Shown here one piece after another: positions 1 through 10,873 of a DNA stretch of 64,000 nt. The stretch covers positions 36,199,379 to 36,263,378 of the forward strand of contig OX235263.1 in NCBI GenBank assembly GCA_944472135.2, read 5' to 3'. The first letter of the stretch is position 1; each line of letters starts with the position of its first letter. A model generated the notes under the pieces. It did not search any database, was not told the DNA's origin, and saw nothing but the letters and a program-made list of their open reading frames with translations. The position numbers and the translations under genes are program-made. Source of the DNA: Trichobilharzia regenti. Its lineage: Eukaryota; Platyhelminthes; Trematoda; Strigeidida; Schistosomatidae.

Positions 1-325
1 AGTACTCTAAGTCCTGCCAACCGACCTTACCTTCAGTCCATACTACCTAAATTGAACCTTAACTATAGTGTTCTGCTAAATCTTGTTCCATTATTCACAA
101 AACCTATTCTTTTTACTCTTTAAGGTTTTAACTTCTTATAAAGTAATCTGTTCATCAGGACGCATACATACACATATAATATGTTCATAAAGATGTACGT
201 GGAGACCTATTGGAAGCACTCACTAAGAAGGGTAGGGAGATGGAATATGAGGTACGAACATGTCTGGTACAAAGCAATATATTTGCGGTAACCATAATAA
301 TCATAGTCTCAGAGCCTAACATCAA
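1..325. other. no recognisable gene
   Basis: AT-rich sequence in which I see no coding frame, RNA gene or repeat shared with the rest of the window. Confidence 0.5.
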
Positions 326-1343
326 AAAAGGAGGGAGGGTGGCGCTAGCTGATCAGTAGATATGGTTGTGGTCACTAAGGTGAATCGCCCCATTCAGCAG
401 GAACAGCAATATGCAATTTGAAGGCTCGAGATATTTCTCATTTTTATGAGGGCTTAGATCTTTATCTTGAAAAAGGTAATAATGAACGCCTTGACAGATC
501 ATGCTTCTACCTTTAAATATATACCATTCGCTCAGCCTATTGTTGAGATGCGATCACGTGGGCTTTGCACAGATTTATGGGGCATCTTATAAATTAACTT
601 GCTATCCATTGTCGGATCTTTAAATACCACTTCACAATATCTTATCTCATTCATTTTCTAATAACTTCTTTACTTGATCCTCATTATATTCCATTAAACC
701 TAACATTTTATAGCTCTTTGTGAATTTGATTTGACTTATTCTATTCCTATTCTCTGGAGGGTACGGTTGTGCACCAAATAGAAAAAAAGACATGAAATAA
801 AAACAACTGGCTTGAAAATAATTGTATTAAAGCCAAAAGTGGACATCATGATAGTAAGACATATATGGGTGGCATCATACATTGCAAATGAACATTGTCA
901 GCCTAGGGATTAATTACTTTCCCATTCTGCTTCCTCTATAAATGTATTTATTAATGATATATTCCACTTACTTATTTCACTACACTTTAATGTTTCACCT
1001 TAGCACTTTTACTTTTCTAAAACAGCTCTCAATCCCTTGTAAATGTTGTACTTACCTCAATATTAGTTGGCTATCGTATGCCTACAACCACAGGATGAAA
1101 ACGAAACGAGGTCGATTTTCCCGCTCAACCTGGAGGACAACTGTACAATTCAATAACTATACGGCCTGGTTCAGACAATGAGTGTAATTATATATGTATC
1201 AAATATTTAACTGTTGAAACATTGTTAACTTGTAGACAATTTAAGATTTGACATTATAACATACTTGATCATGCCTGTAAAAATGGCATGCATTTTCGTG
1301 TGAATTTATGTTCATATAAAAATAAAGTTTTATTATTATTATC
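326..1343 (+). repeat. about 1-kb retroposon-like repeat, 5'-truncated copy
   Basis: This stretch matches, in opposite orientation, the 1.18-kb insert at 6468-7643. Shared blocks include the start AAAAAAGGAGGGAGGGTGG and the end, which carries an AATAAA-type signal followed by a TTA repeat tail. The copy lacks the GC-rich leader of about 165 bp present in the other copy. A truncated 5' end plus a simple-repeat 3' tail is typical of non-LTR retroposition. No protein of convincing length is encoded; small ORFs inside it look like chance. The parent element is not identified. Confidence 0.7.
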
Positions 1344-2300
1344 AGGTAGTCAATGGTCGAGCAAGAGGGTTCGTTATGGGAATCAGTAAGGTGGGTTGTG
1401 TGGCAAAAATGCATGTCCTTCGCCTTATAGATTCTACTGCTCTGCCTGCCACCTCTTCTAACACCGCTAAAGTAGAGCTCCGGAAGCCTGTCTGAATTCC
1501 ATGCACTATAATAAGAATAATAATATTATATTCTCATTCTGTACATGAGAGACGCCAGTTTACAGGCATCATCAATATGATAAATTACATATACGATTAG
1601 CAATCATACTTAATAATAATGTTTTAATAAAATACACATTTTTCCTACTTGTGTAGGACACACCAAATATACAGGCATGGATAAGCATTATTTAAATTTC
1701 ATAAATTTGGTTCATGGTTAAATTACATGGTTTCTGGCGTTTTTGTCTTAGGTCTGTGGGAACAATATGATAACCAGTCATTCAATGGAACACGTCATGA
1801 ATTATAGGAATATTAACTTCGCATTAACAAAAAAACTCAAGTAAGTTTTGGATGGATTAAAAATACTTGGGAAAAAATAAAGCTTGAAGTAATTCCTCAA
1901 TATAACTTGGGTGTGTACAAATCCGAATCTCATTTTTGATTTATATTCAAATTGGGTAATAAGAAAGCTATTTTTACAGATACGATCAGTTATGTTATAA
2001 GCTACAATCGTGACGTTGTATTACAAATAGATACTTTTCCATTGGTATAAGCGTATATTCCACAGATGTAATCCAGGTTGCGTCGTGGAGAAAGTTAATT
2101 CGTTATTAACTAGGCAACTGAAAGATACGGGACCAATAATGTTTGCAGATCATTTGTCATTGTAAATGGTCAAATATCCACATTATTCATTCTCATTCAA
2201 AAGGTCAAATGGAAGCTAAAATGGTGAGAGAAAAAAGACAAACAACAGCAAAGCAAAAGAAAGCAAGAGGAGTCCTTAAGGAGTGATTAATAAATATACA
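1344..2300. other. intergenic, no feature recognised
   Basis: About 950 bp without a supportable coding frame or RNA gene. The last 100 bp before 2300 may already be the 3' untranslated part of the minus-strand retroelement that follows. Confidence 0.4.
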
Positions 2301-2463
2301 CATATATTCTGTCTAGTAACTATGCTTATTTTTTGTTCATTAACTAACTAGTCCCGTTATGCTAACTTTTGTATTATGTGTGAACTAATATTACTGTCCT
2401 GTGTAGAAATGTTTATCATCTAGTTCCAATAATATTAAAATTTATAATTGTAGTTTGTTGTAA

Positions 2464-3589
2464 CTACACGTTTAATGAACTTAAAATATCTATGTAGGGT
2501 GAAAAAGAGGGTGTAAGAGTCAGACGTAGAAGTGCATTGTCATCTTTGAGTAGTCTGGTGACTGAGAAGATGAACACTGGAAGTGTGTTTGCATCACGCA
2601 CATTAGCTGGTAGTCTATTCCAAATGACTGAAAACTTATTTAAGAAGAAGTTGTACCGCATGTAAGTCTGACAGTGCTCCATAGCAGCTAGGTTGTGATG
2701 ATTTCTAAGATTGTAACTGATGATAGTGGTAGATTTAGTTATTGGTTCGGAGGAATGCAAGAGAAGATTAGTTAGCTTATAGTAAAAGATAAGGTTTGGC
2801 TTAAGGCGTCTTTTCCAGAGGGGTTCTAATCTTAGTCTGTCGCATCGCTCATGGTATTCCAGACCACTTTCTAAACCAAGAGTTCTTGAGGTAAACTGCC
2901 GTTGCACTCCCTCTAATTTAAGCTTGTCATTTTGTCTGAGTCCGCCAAGAATAAACGGGCAGTATTCTAAGATAGGTCGGACACATACTTTGTATAATAA
3001 AACCCTAGTTTCACAACAAAAGAAATTGCGTGTTATGCATCCTATCAGCCTTCGTGTTTTACGTCTGGCATAATCAGTCTGTTCAGCGAACGTTAGGTTA
3101 CTAGAGTATCTAATACCGAGATCTACGACTGAGTTGAGCTTAGCTAGTTTTCGCCCATTTATTTCAAGAGTTAGATCAAGGTTACTGTTGCCGATACAAA
3201 TCCAGCCGCATTTGTCAATGTTAAAGTTTAGACAGGATTCAGCACACCACGTTGCAAGGCTACTTAGTTCAGGATGTATTTTAGTAACCATATCGCTTAA
3301 TTCATGAGTGTAGTAGGAGTAGATGACTTTGAGGTCGTCAGCATATAGGAATGGTTTGCCTAAGGTGAAGCACTTGCAAATGCTGTTAATGTAGACTGTG
3401 AATAAAAGTGGACCTACGACACTACCTTGCACGACCCCACTTGAGATCTGCCTAGGATGAGACAGTACAGATCCAACTTTGGTTATTTGTACCCTGTTGC
3501 TTAGAAATGATTTTAACCAGCTCAGTAATGGGTTGCGAATTCCACAAGAGTACAGCTTCTCAAAGATCTCAGGGAATCCTCGAATCGGC
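2464..3589 (-). pseudogene. CR1/Jockey-group non-LTR reverse transcriptase, C-terminal part
   Basis: The reading frame encodes the second half of a non-LTR retrotransposon RT, which copies element RNA at the target site. Visible blocks, in order, are VVQGSVVGPLLF (RT motif 4 region), YADDLKVI (catalytic YADD), the thumb-like VRPILEYCPFI, and the usual LEGVQRQFTSR and RCDRLRLEPLWKRR tail. The frame runs upstream of any ATG, through SWLKSFLSNRVQ, back to stops near 3590, so the call begins there. Endonuclease and N-terminal RT are absent, the usual result of 5' truncation. No frameshift is seen from 3589 to the stop at 2464, so the copy is fairly young. It is a different lineage from the element at 23-26 kb. 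Confidence 0.88.
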
Positions 3590-3595
3590 AGCTAT

Positions 3596-4189
3596 CAAAA
3601 AAATCTCCCCGAGTTATGGGATCAGCATCCGACCGTTTCGTCGGGCTAAGCATCTAAGTGGACCAATGATCACCAAAATGAACATTTTGGAGGAACACTA
3701 GCACCTTGTTGACCTGCATGGCTCCTTTATTATGACGACTTTCAGACGACCGTGAAGGTTCGGAAAGTGGTCATCAGGGACGTTAGAGACATCCTAAGTA
3801 ATTTTTTGTTAGACTTATAGTAATCAAATTAGGTTTAGTTTCTTGTAAGTGGACACACCACTGAAGACACGAACTTCTACTTAAGAGAATCATATAAATG
3901 GTCGGTGTGCCCAGAAGCTGGACTGCCATTTGTCCAAATGAGACATTTTTAGTCCCACTAGTGGTAAGTTATGTTGAACAAATACAATAAAATACCACAA
4001 ACTTGGCACAAAATGGGAATAATGGTGATCTACTTCGAAAAAAGCTAAATAATACAGGCAACAAAAAGTAAAATTATGGATATAGAAAAATAAGTGAAAG
4101 TCGAGAGTACCTGGTGCAAACGATTAGATATGCTATGGATATGCTACATTATGCGTGCGTTATTTGACTAAACTTGCGTACACGTATAG
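3596..4189. other. no recognisable gene between two retroelements
   Basis: Upstream flank of the truncated CR1-like RT and outer flank of the Gypsy 3' LTR. No coding frame longer than about 65 codons and no repeat I could match elsewhere. Confidence 0.4.
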
Positions 4190-4442
4190 TGTAGTACTTC
4201 TTCACTTTCATTAGTGTGCGCAGACGTTGTGGCTACTCGACGCCCACAACGTAAATCAAAAGGCACTTGCGAAGAGTACGATCGTGTATTGTAGCAGTAG
4301 TCAAATTCGAAATTGTGTCAAGGTAATGTTCAACAGTAAATTGACAAATATTTGCGAAGTACATATAAAATCGGTCTGTATACACATATAATACAAGTAT
4401 ACAAATTAGATGAAAAAGCATGTTTACAGTTGGTATAGGGGT
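4190..4442 (-). repeat. Gypsy 3' LTR, distal piece
   Basis: On the minus strand this carries the LTR from just after its first few bases to its end GTACTACA at 4190. Its first bases lie at 7726-7731, on the other side of the BEL insertion. The terminal inverted repeat TGTAGTAC/GTACTACA is perfect. The GGGGT at 4438-4442 is one copy of the BEL target-site duplication. Confidence 0.85.
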
Positions 4443-4771
4443 TGTCAATCACGTCTCATAAACCGTTAATGCCCAGCTCTCGCTACGCTCGGGCTCACGC
4501 TGTTCCTTTGAGTTTTCAGAAACGCTTAGTAATAACGGACGCAAAAACCAAAACACCGATTGGCCGCTTGAGAATTCTTTATTGTTACACCAACATATAA
4601 AAGGAATAAGCGAACTAAGCAAACTAAGGTTTCTGACGATGTTTCAATCTTCTTTCTGAACAGCGACCGATGAGACGATGACTGTCGTATTGATGCCTCC
4701 GCGAAAATTGGGGAAGTTGGTTTTGAGCAAACAACCATGAATTGATCGTTCAATCTTCAACTACATTGACA
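4443..4771 (-). repeat. BEL 3' LTR
   Basis: A 329-bp LTR (TGTCA...TGACA) in minus orientation. It contains a minus-strand AATAAA a little after the TATATGTTGG block, placing the R region mid-LTR. A purine-rich CCGGGGAG stretch abuts it on the internal side, as expected of a polypurine tract. Confidence 0.88.
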
Positions 4772-4932
4772 CTCCCCGGCAAAAAAGGGATCCAACCCTT
4801 TTTTCCTTCACGACCAATGCACGTCGACTTGGATGCCATTGCGAGAACCTGGGTCACACGGACAGAGCTGAAATGGAAAACAAACAGAAAAGCCAACACA
4901 CCACAAGCATACCCACAGCACAATCTCACACA

Positions 4933-6071
4933 TCAATGACGACCTGCGCCTTGGCTTTCAGAAGTTTGTCTACCTGCAAGACCACCACCACTGGTGTCTT
5001 TTACTATCAGCTCAGGTTTAGCACTAGCATCTGATGATAGGTGGGCTACATGCTGATCACTCACACTGACGGTCTCACAAATATCCATAACTTCTGGAAC
5101 TGCATCTGCGTTCAATTCTACTTCACGTAGTAGTTGTACAGAACCTTTATTTAACTTAGCAGTAGTAGGCATATCCCTCATCTCATCGTCATCAACCAAA
5201 GAGTGATGTGCACTATCATTGACATCATCACGAATATTCACTTTACCGTCAACTTCATCATTTTCAAACTCTTTAATAACAGAAGTAGACAATTTCGGTT
5301 CCTCCTCGCAGATCATAAAAGGTTTTATAACTTCACTCTGACTAGTAATACCTTAGAATGCAAAATGCTGGCGAATTTGCCCATCGCCTGGTTGACACTG
5401 TCCTTCACCAGTCTAAGAATATCATCGAACCTTGGCTCGATACCCTCCTCCTCTATACGAGAGCTTATTTTTGCCCATTTCCTTTGCAGTCGAGTAGGTA
5501 GGCGTCTTGCAATTACCTCTAGGACTGAGCTGGAGTTGAGGTCACTCATGAAATTCATAGAAATCAAGGTATTCTTGTAAGTCATAAGATTATCTAAAAA
5601 CTCAGTGAGTGCCTTGGAGTCATCTTGAAGTTGACTGCCATTACCCTTGACAGCTTCGTATACGTTCCTTACAATCATCGAAGGCCTTCCAAACCTTTGA
5701 CGTAGTATGCTCATAGCCTCAGCGTATCCCTCATTAGGGAGCATGAGCTTACAGCACTGTATAGCTCTTGCAGCATCTCCAGTGCAATACCTCATCGAAT
5801 ACATCAATTTCAATTCATCACTTAATGAAAAACTACTCAGCATGATCTCAAACTCCTTTACAAATTGTAAATAATCGGCCGGGTTTCCATCAAAACACCG
5901 TGGTTCAAACTTAGGGAGTTTGATGTTCCTATTATCCCTGAACGGCGAAACAGTAACATCAACCATGTCATGCTTAACATCAGACACATCGTTACAATTA
6001 ACGGACAAGTCACCATGACTTACTTTCCTGTTTGTATCCAAGACACTCTGTCCCTTCTTTGACCCAGGCAT
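4933..6071 (-). pseudogene. BEL/Pao gag (DUF1759-like), internally deleted
   Basis: The protein would be the structural gag of a BEL/Pao element. It starts MPGSKKGQS and carries the gag-type region KLPKFEPRCFDGNPADYLQF, then DELKLMYSMRYCTGDAARAI and EGYAEAMSILRQRFGRP, the pattern of the DUF1759 gag family. The frame breaks near 5325, where about 0.4 kb present in the copy at 61501 is absent. The C-terminal piece (5316-4933, from ICEEEPKLST) is in another frame. Its end runs into the 3' flank sequence of the element rather than into pol. Confidence 0.85.
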
Positions 6072-6216
6072 TGTTGAACTTGACCCAATTCCAAAAACGT
6101 TCCAGATATTGCTTGTTCAAAGAGGACTTGACCGGCACCAGGAAAGATGAACGGTGACTATCCAAACTGTTACCAGCTATCTGAATCCGCCAGAATCTGT
6201 TTCTACCGTCATCAAC

Positions 6217-7720
6217 TGTCAGCCACGTCTCGTAAACCGTTAATGCCCAGCTCTCGCTACGCTCGGGCTCACGCTGTCGCTTGAAGTTTTTCAGAAACGC
6301 TTAGTAATAACGGACGCAAAATCCAAAACACCGATTGGCCGCTTGAGAATTCTTTATTGTTACACCAACATATAAAAGGAATAAGCGAACTAAGCAAACT
6401 AAGGTTTCTGACGATGTTTCAATCTTCTTTCTGAACAGCGACCGATGAGACGATGACTGTCGTATTGATAATAATAATAATTTATTTTCATATAAACATA
6501 AATTTACATGAAAATGCATGCCATTTTTACAGGCACGATCAAGGATGATATAATGTCAAATCTTAAATTGTCTACAAGTTAATAATGTCTCAACAGTTAA
6601 ATATTTGATATATATATAAATACACATTGTCTGAACTAGGCTGTATAGTTATTGAATTGTACAATTGTCCTCCAGGTTGAGCGGGAAAATCGACTTCGTT
6701 TCGTTTTCATCCCGTGGTTGTAGGCATACGATAATCAACCAATATTGAGGTAAGTACAACGTTTACAAGGAATTGGAAGCTTTTTTAGAAAAATTAAAGT
6801 GCTGTGGTGTAACATTAAAGTGTAATAGATTAAGTGAGTGAAATATATCATTAATAAACACATTTATATAGAAAACAGAATGGGGAAGTAATTAATCCTT
6901 AGGCCGACAACGTTCATTTGCAATGTATAATGAAACCAATATATTTTATACTATCATGCGTTCACTTTTGGCTTTAATACAATTATTTTCAAGCCAGTTG
7001 TCTTTATTTCATGTCTTTTTTTCTATTTGGTACACAACCGTACCCTCCAGAGAATAGGAATAGAATAAGTCGAATCAAATTCATAAAGAGCTATAAAATG
7101 TTAGGTTTAATGGAATATAATGAGAATCAAGTAAAGACGTTATTAGAAAATAAGTGAGACAAGATATTTTGAAGTGGTATTTAAAGATCTGACAATGGAT
7201 AGCAAGTTAATTCATAAGATGCCCCATAAATCTGTGCAGATCCCACGTGGTCGCATCTCAACAATAGGCTGAGCGAATGGTATATATTTAAAGGTAGAAG
7301 CATTATCTGTCAAGGCGTTCACTATTATCTTTTTCAAGATAAAGATCTAAGCCCTCATAAAAATCAGAAATATCTCGAGCCTTTAATTTGTATATTGCTG
7401 TTCCTGCAGAATGGGGCGATTCACCTTAGTGACCACCACCATATCTACTGATCAGCTAACGCCACCCTCCCTCCTTTTTTTTATAAAGGGAGGACCGTGA
7501 GGCCTCCCCACTGACAAAAACTACACGCCCGAGCGCACCCGATTAGGGTCCGTCGCGAGTTTCAACCCACCGAGGTGCAATGGTGAGCCTCCACCCGGGG
7601 TCAGAGCATTCTTGATCACCCTGAACCCGGCGCCAGGTAAGTTGCCTCCGCGAAAATTGGGGAAGTTGGTTTTGAGCAAACAACCATGAATTGATCGTTC
7701 AATCTTCAACTACATTGACA
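6217..7720 (-). repeat. BEL 5' LTR split by an insertion
   Basis: Pieces 6217-6467 and 7644-7720 together match the 3' LTR over its full length. The break falls after GTATTGAT in the plus-strand reading. No clear target-site duplication surrounds the insert; at most one base is shared. Confidence 0.88.
6468..7643 (-). mobile_element. 1.18-kb retroposon-like insert in the BEL LTR
   Basis: In minus orientation it starts with a GC-rich leader of about 165 bp (from GGCGCCGGGTTCAGGG), then a run of A bases and GGAGGGAGGG. The same 1-kb body as at 326-1343 follows, ending in an AATAAA-like signal and an ATT repeat. No transposase or RT is encoded, so it must have been moved by another element. It may be a deletion derivative joining a retrotransposon's 5' leader to its 3' end. 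Family not recognised. Confidence 0.75.
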
Positions 7721-7731
7721 GGGGTACTACA

Positions 7732-7747
7732 TAATTCCCCCACCAGA
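7732..7747 (-). other. Gypsy polypurine tract
   Basis: Minus-strand GGTGGGGGAATTA lies directly before the LTR start TGTAGTAC. This is the expected place for the plus-strand DNA primer of reverse transcription. Confidence 0.65.
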
Positions 7748-8145
7748 ACACTGAAATATAAAAAAATACATTTAAGTGTTCGAAAATAACATGCGTCAGC
7801 GTAATACGTAGCAGCGATAGTACACAGAAGGCGATTTATTGAGCTGAAAAATGAGCAGTTTAATGAGGTTAATAACGTCGATAATAAATGCGATAATCTA
7901 GGGAAAGCAGGACTGCTAATCGTAATAGAATATATAAGGAACGATAAAATTGGCCGAGGATCTGTAGTCGGTAGACGAAAACGATACGTGAATAATAAGC
8001 GAGATGTAATTAAATGTAATAATATAGGAAATATCGATGTTAAAATAATAGTGATGTGATTTGTGTATGAAAATATTGATCAGTTAAATGAGTAATCAAA
8101 TGGCAATTACGAATAAAGATAATAAAAATGAAAATTCGTAGTAAG
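7748..8145. other. Gypsy 3' untranslated internal region
   Basis: AT-rich sequence between the pol C-terminus and the polypurine tract. No ORF or separate element was found. Confidence 0.5.
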
Positions 8146-10873
8146 TTATATTTCGATGACTTGCGCGTAACGTTTAGGCCAATGAACTCGTCTACCAGAT
8201 CGTGTTGTTTTCGCAGGCTTCTCTGTCGACGTTGAAGCTTGTGTGGATATAGGTGTTGGCACGTCGTTCCGCTGGTCCTTGTCGTTGTCTTCGAAATCGT
8301 CGAGGAACGCTGGTTTGACTCTTTGCCCGGACAAGCAATTTCGTGTCCATTTCTTAACGTCGCTGTTAATGTTCGACCGGATTAATATTTTTCTTGTAGC
8401 TTGGTAGTAGCGCCCACACCAGGATGCGACAAGTCATGTAACTTCTCGAATGTTGTATGCCTCGTAGCTGTTGGAACGAAAGGTCTATATTTACCTGAGA
8501 GGTGTCGCAGATAACTTTTGTCGTGCCAAAAGGAATTGCCTCGAGGTTTAGAGACGTTGTTTTAGAAGACATGATCTTTTTGAGTTCGGTGTCATCTCGT
8601 TGTAAGTTTGAGAGATGTTCGTAGTCGATGTCTGGGCATACAATGTTATCAGTGTGCATACGTGATAAAGTGTCTGCCACTTCATTGTCTTTACCCCTTA
8701 TGTGTCACAGATCGGAGGTGAACTGGGATATAACTCGAGATGTCGTAGTTCACGTGTAGAGTAGTTATCCTGTTTTGCTGATAAGGCTTTCGTTAGAGCT
8801 TTGTGGTCTGTAAATACAGTAAAAGTTGTACCTTCCAGCATATGTCGAAAGTGCTTGATTGCTAAATAAACAGCTAATAACTCTCTACCAAAGGTGCTAT
8901 ATCGACATTGAGTAGGATTCAGTCGTTTCGAAAAGAATGCAAGGGGTTGCCATTCGCCATGTACCTGCTGTTGTAAAACTGCCCAAATGGCAACGTCTGA
9001 AGCATCTGTCATGAGAGACAGGGGGCGTCATTCTGGCGTCTGACTAAGAGCATCTTGTCATTTAATAATTGTTTAACAGCTTCGAATGCTTTAACAGCTT
9101 CTGCAGGCAAAGGGAGTGAACGATTATGCTTATGTAAGCAGTCGGTTAACGGCTGCAAAACTCTAGCACATTTCGGGATAAAACGCCGGTAAAAACTGAC
9201 TAGACCAAAAAATCGCCGTAATTTTTTGAAAGAATCTGGTAATGGATAGTCTTTGATAGCTTGTAAGTCGTCGGGGACTGGTCTGATTGCTTGATTGTCA
9301 ATCAAGTGACCGAAGAATTTCAGTGATTTCTTACCAAATTCGCATTTATCTAAATTGATAGTCATGTCGTATTTGTGAAGTCTTTCAAACACCGTCTTCA
9401 AATGTTTCGCATGCTCGGTCTCGTCTGCTTTTGCAATTAGTAAGTCGTCAATGTATGCGTAGACGAAGGGTAGTCGGCGGAGTATTTGGTCGATGAGACG
9501 TTGAAATGTCTGAGCGGCGTTCATCAGCCAGAAAGGCATGCGAACGAATTCGTATGGGCCGAATGGCGTGGTGATAGCAGTTTTTGGAACGTCATCCAGG
9601 TGGATGGCAATATGATGGTACGCTCTGACAAGGTCGATTTGGGAGAAAATTCCAACCTCTAGCAAGTTGCTGGTGAAATCGTGAATATGCGGTATGGGGT
9701 ATCGATCAGGTACCGTTTGCTTGTTTAAAGCTCGATAATCCCCACACGGCCATATCTCACCAGAAGACTTTTTGGGTACCATGTGCAGCGGTGAAGACCA
9801 AGAGCTGTTGGATGGTCGAATAATGCCGAGCTCTAACATTTTATCGAACTCTGTTTTTGCGATTTTAAGTTGGTGTGGGTCAAGGCGTCGAGGACGTGCG
9901 AAAACTGGTGGTCCAGTGGTTTTAATGTGATGAACCACTTGATGCTTTAGTTCTGTTGCTCGGAAAGAGGGTTGTAGAAGGTCAGGGAACTGATTTACTA
10001 AGTCAGTATATGGAGATGCTGGTGTGCGTGTGACCATCAAGTTCAACGATGATGCACGGCTAATCGTACCAGCGATGTACTTTTTATTGGGCGAGTCTAT
10101 AAGCTTAGGGCTTATCGAATCAACTAGCAGTTTGTGTTGCTGTAGAAAATCGATACCGAGGATCGGGGATGGAACGTCTGCAATTATGAAAGACCAAGTG
10201 TGGATATTCTGCAAACCAAAATCTAAAGTCATTCGTTCACTTCCATATGTAACAATATTAGACTTATTAACTGCTTGGAGCGTAACTGCAGGGTCAGGAT
10301 GTTGACGTTCCTGCGTAGACGGAGGGAGAACACTAACCTCTGCTCCCGTGTCGACTAAGAATGTAGTACCGGTATTTCTATCTGTTACATAAAACAAACG
10401 ACTGCTAGATCGTAGATTGCCAACAGTAGAAGTTTTCATACATGACGATATATCTTTTGGTTTAGCCTGAAAGTTGCAAGGTGAACGACACCGTCGTGCA
10501 TTGCTTCCGTAACTGTGGTGGTACCAGCAAATATTATCGTGATGTCGTGACGTGCCACGTGACCGAGAAAGACGTCGACGAGACGAGCTACTAGAACGGC
10601 TTGGTCGTGCGCGTGTGGTCAGTGCTGCTAACTGACTCAGTAAGGTGTCGACTTTGTGTTCTAGAGCCTGTATCCTATCGTGAGTGTCTGGTATTCTGCT
10701 AGTGGAAGCAACAGATTGAGGTGTTGACCTCTTGTACATGCAATCCGCAATTTTGGCGAGCTTTTCTATGTCAATGTCGTCGTCTCCGAACGCAAGGACC
10801 TGCTGAATGTTTGCAGGAAGTCGTCGGAGCCAGATTTGGTAAAAGAGACGGTTATCGATTTCCCTTCCTGCTA
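8146..10873 (-). pseudogene. Gypsy gag C-terminus and pol (protease, RT, RNase H, integrase remnant)
   Basis: Order: gag end with a C/H zinc-finger-like motif near 10520; aspartic protease [14 protein letters not shown] with the later [10 protein letters not shown] with [19 protein letters not shown] and the catalytic YIDD; and the RT connection region ([22 protein letters not shown]). One frameshift near 9012 leads into RNase H (TDASDVAIWAVLQQQ, then VFTDHKAL). Integrase begins HDLSHPGVGATTKL (two His of the HHCC domain) and reaches NCLSGQRVK, where the last Cys is Gly. It then jumps directly to the acidic C-terminal tail PAFLDDFEDND. The whole catalytic DDE core is therefore missing. Two conserved glycines read Trp ([16 protein letters not shown]). 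The upper end is cut by the RTE insertion. Confidence 0.9.
10864..10873. repeat. target-site duplication of the RTE insertion, left copy
   Basis: CTTCCTGCTA recurs at 12486-12495 on the other side of the RTE copy. Removing one copy and the insert restores a continuous gag reading around [11 protein letters not shown], apart from a 3-bp loss next to the left copy. Confidence 0.8.

Larger units (their letters stand above)
4443..7720 (-). mobile_element. BEL/Pao element lacking pol, with intact target-site duplication
   Basis: A minus-strand LTR element: 5' LTR at 6217-6467 plus 7644-7720, leader, gag 6071-4933, then directly the 3' internal end and the 3' LTR at 4443-4771. Both LTRs are about 328-329 bp, begin TGTCA and end TGACA. 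The flanks are GGGGT at 4438-4442 and 7721-7725, a 5-bp duplication typical of BEL/Pao. Compared with the copy at 61 kb, gag has lost about 0.4 kb internally. Its end joins directly to the sequence upstream of the 3' LTR, so protease, RT, RNase H and integrase are all missing. The 5' LTR contains the 6468-7643 insert. Confidence 0.9.
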
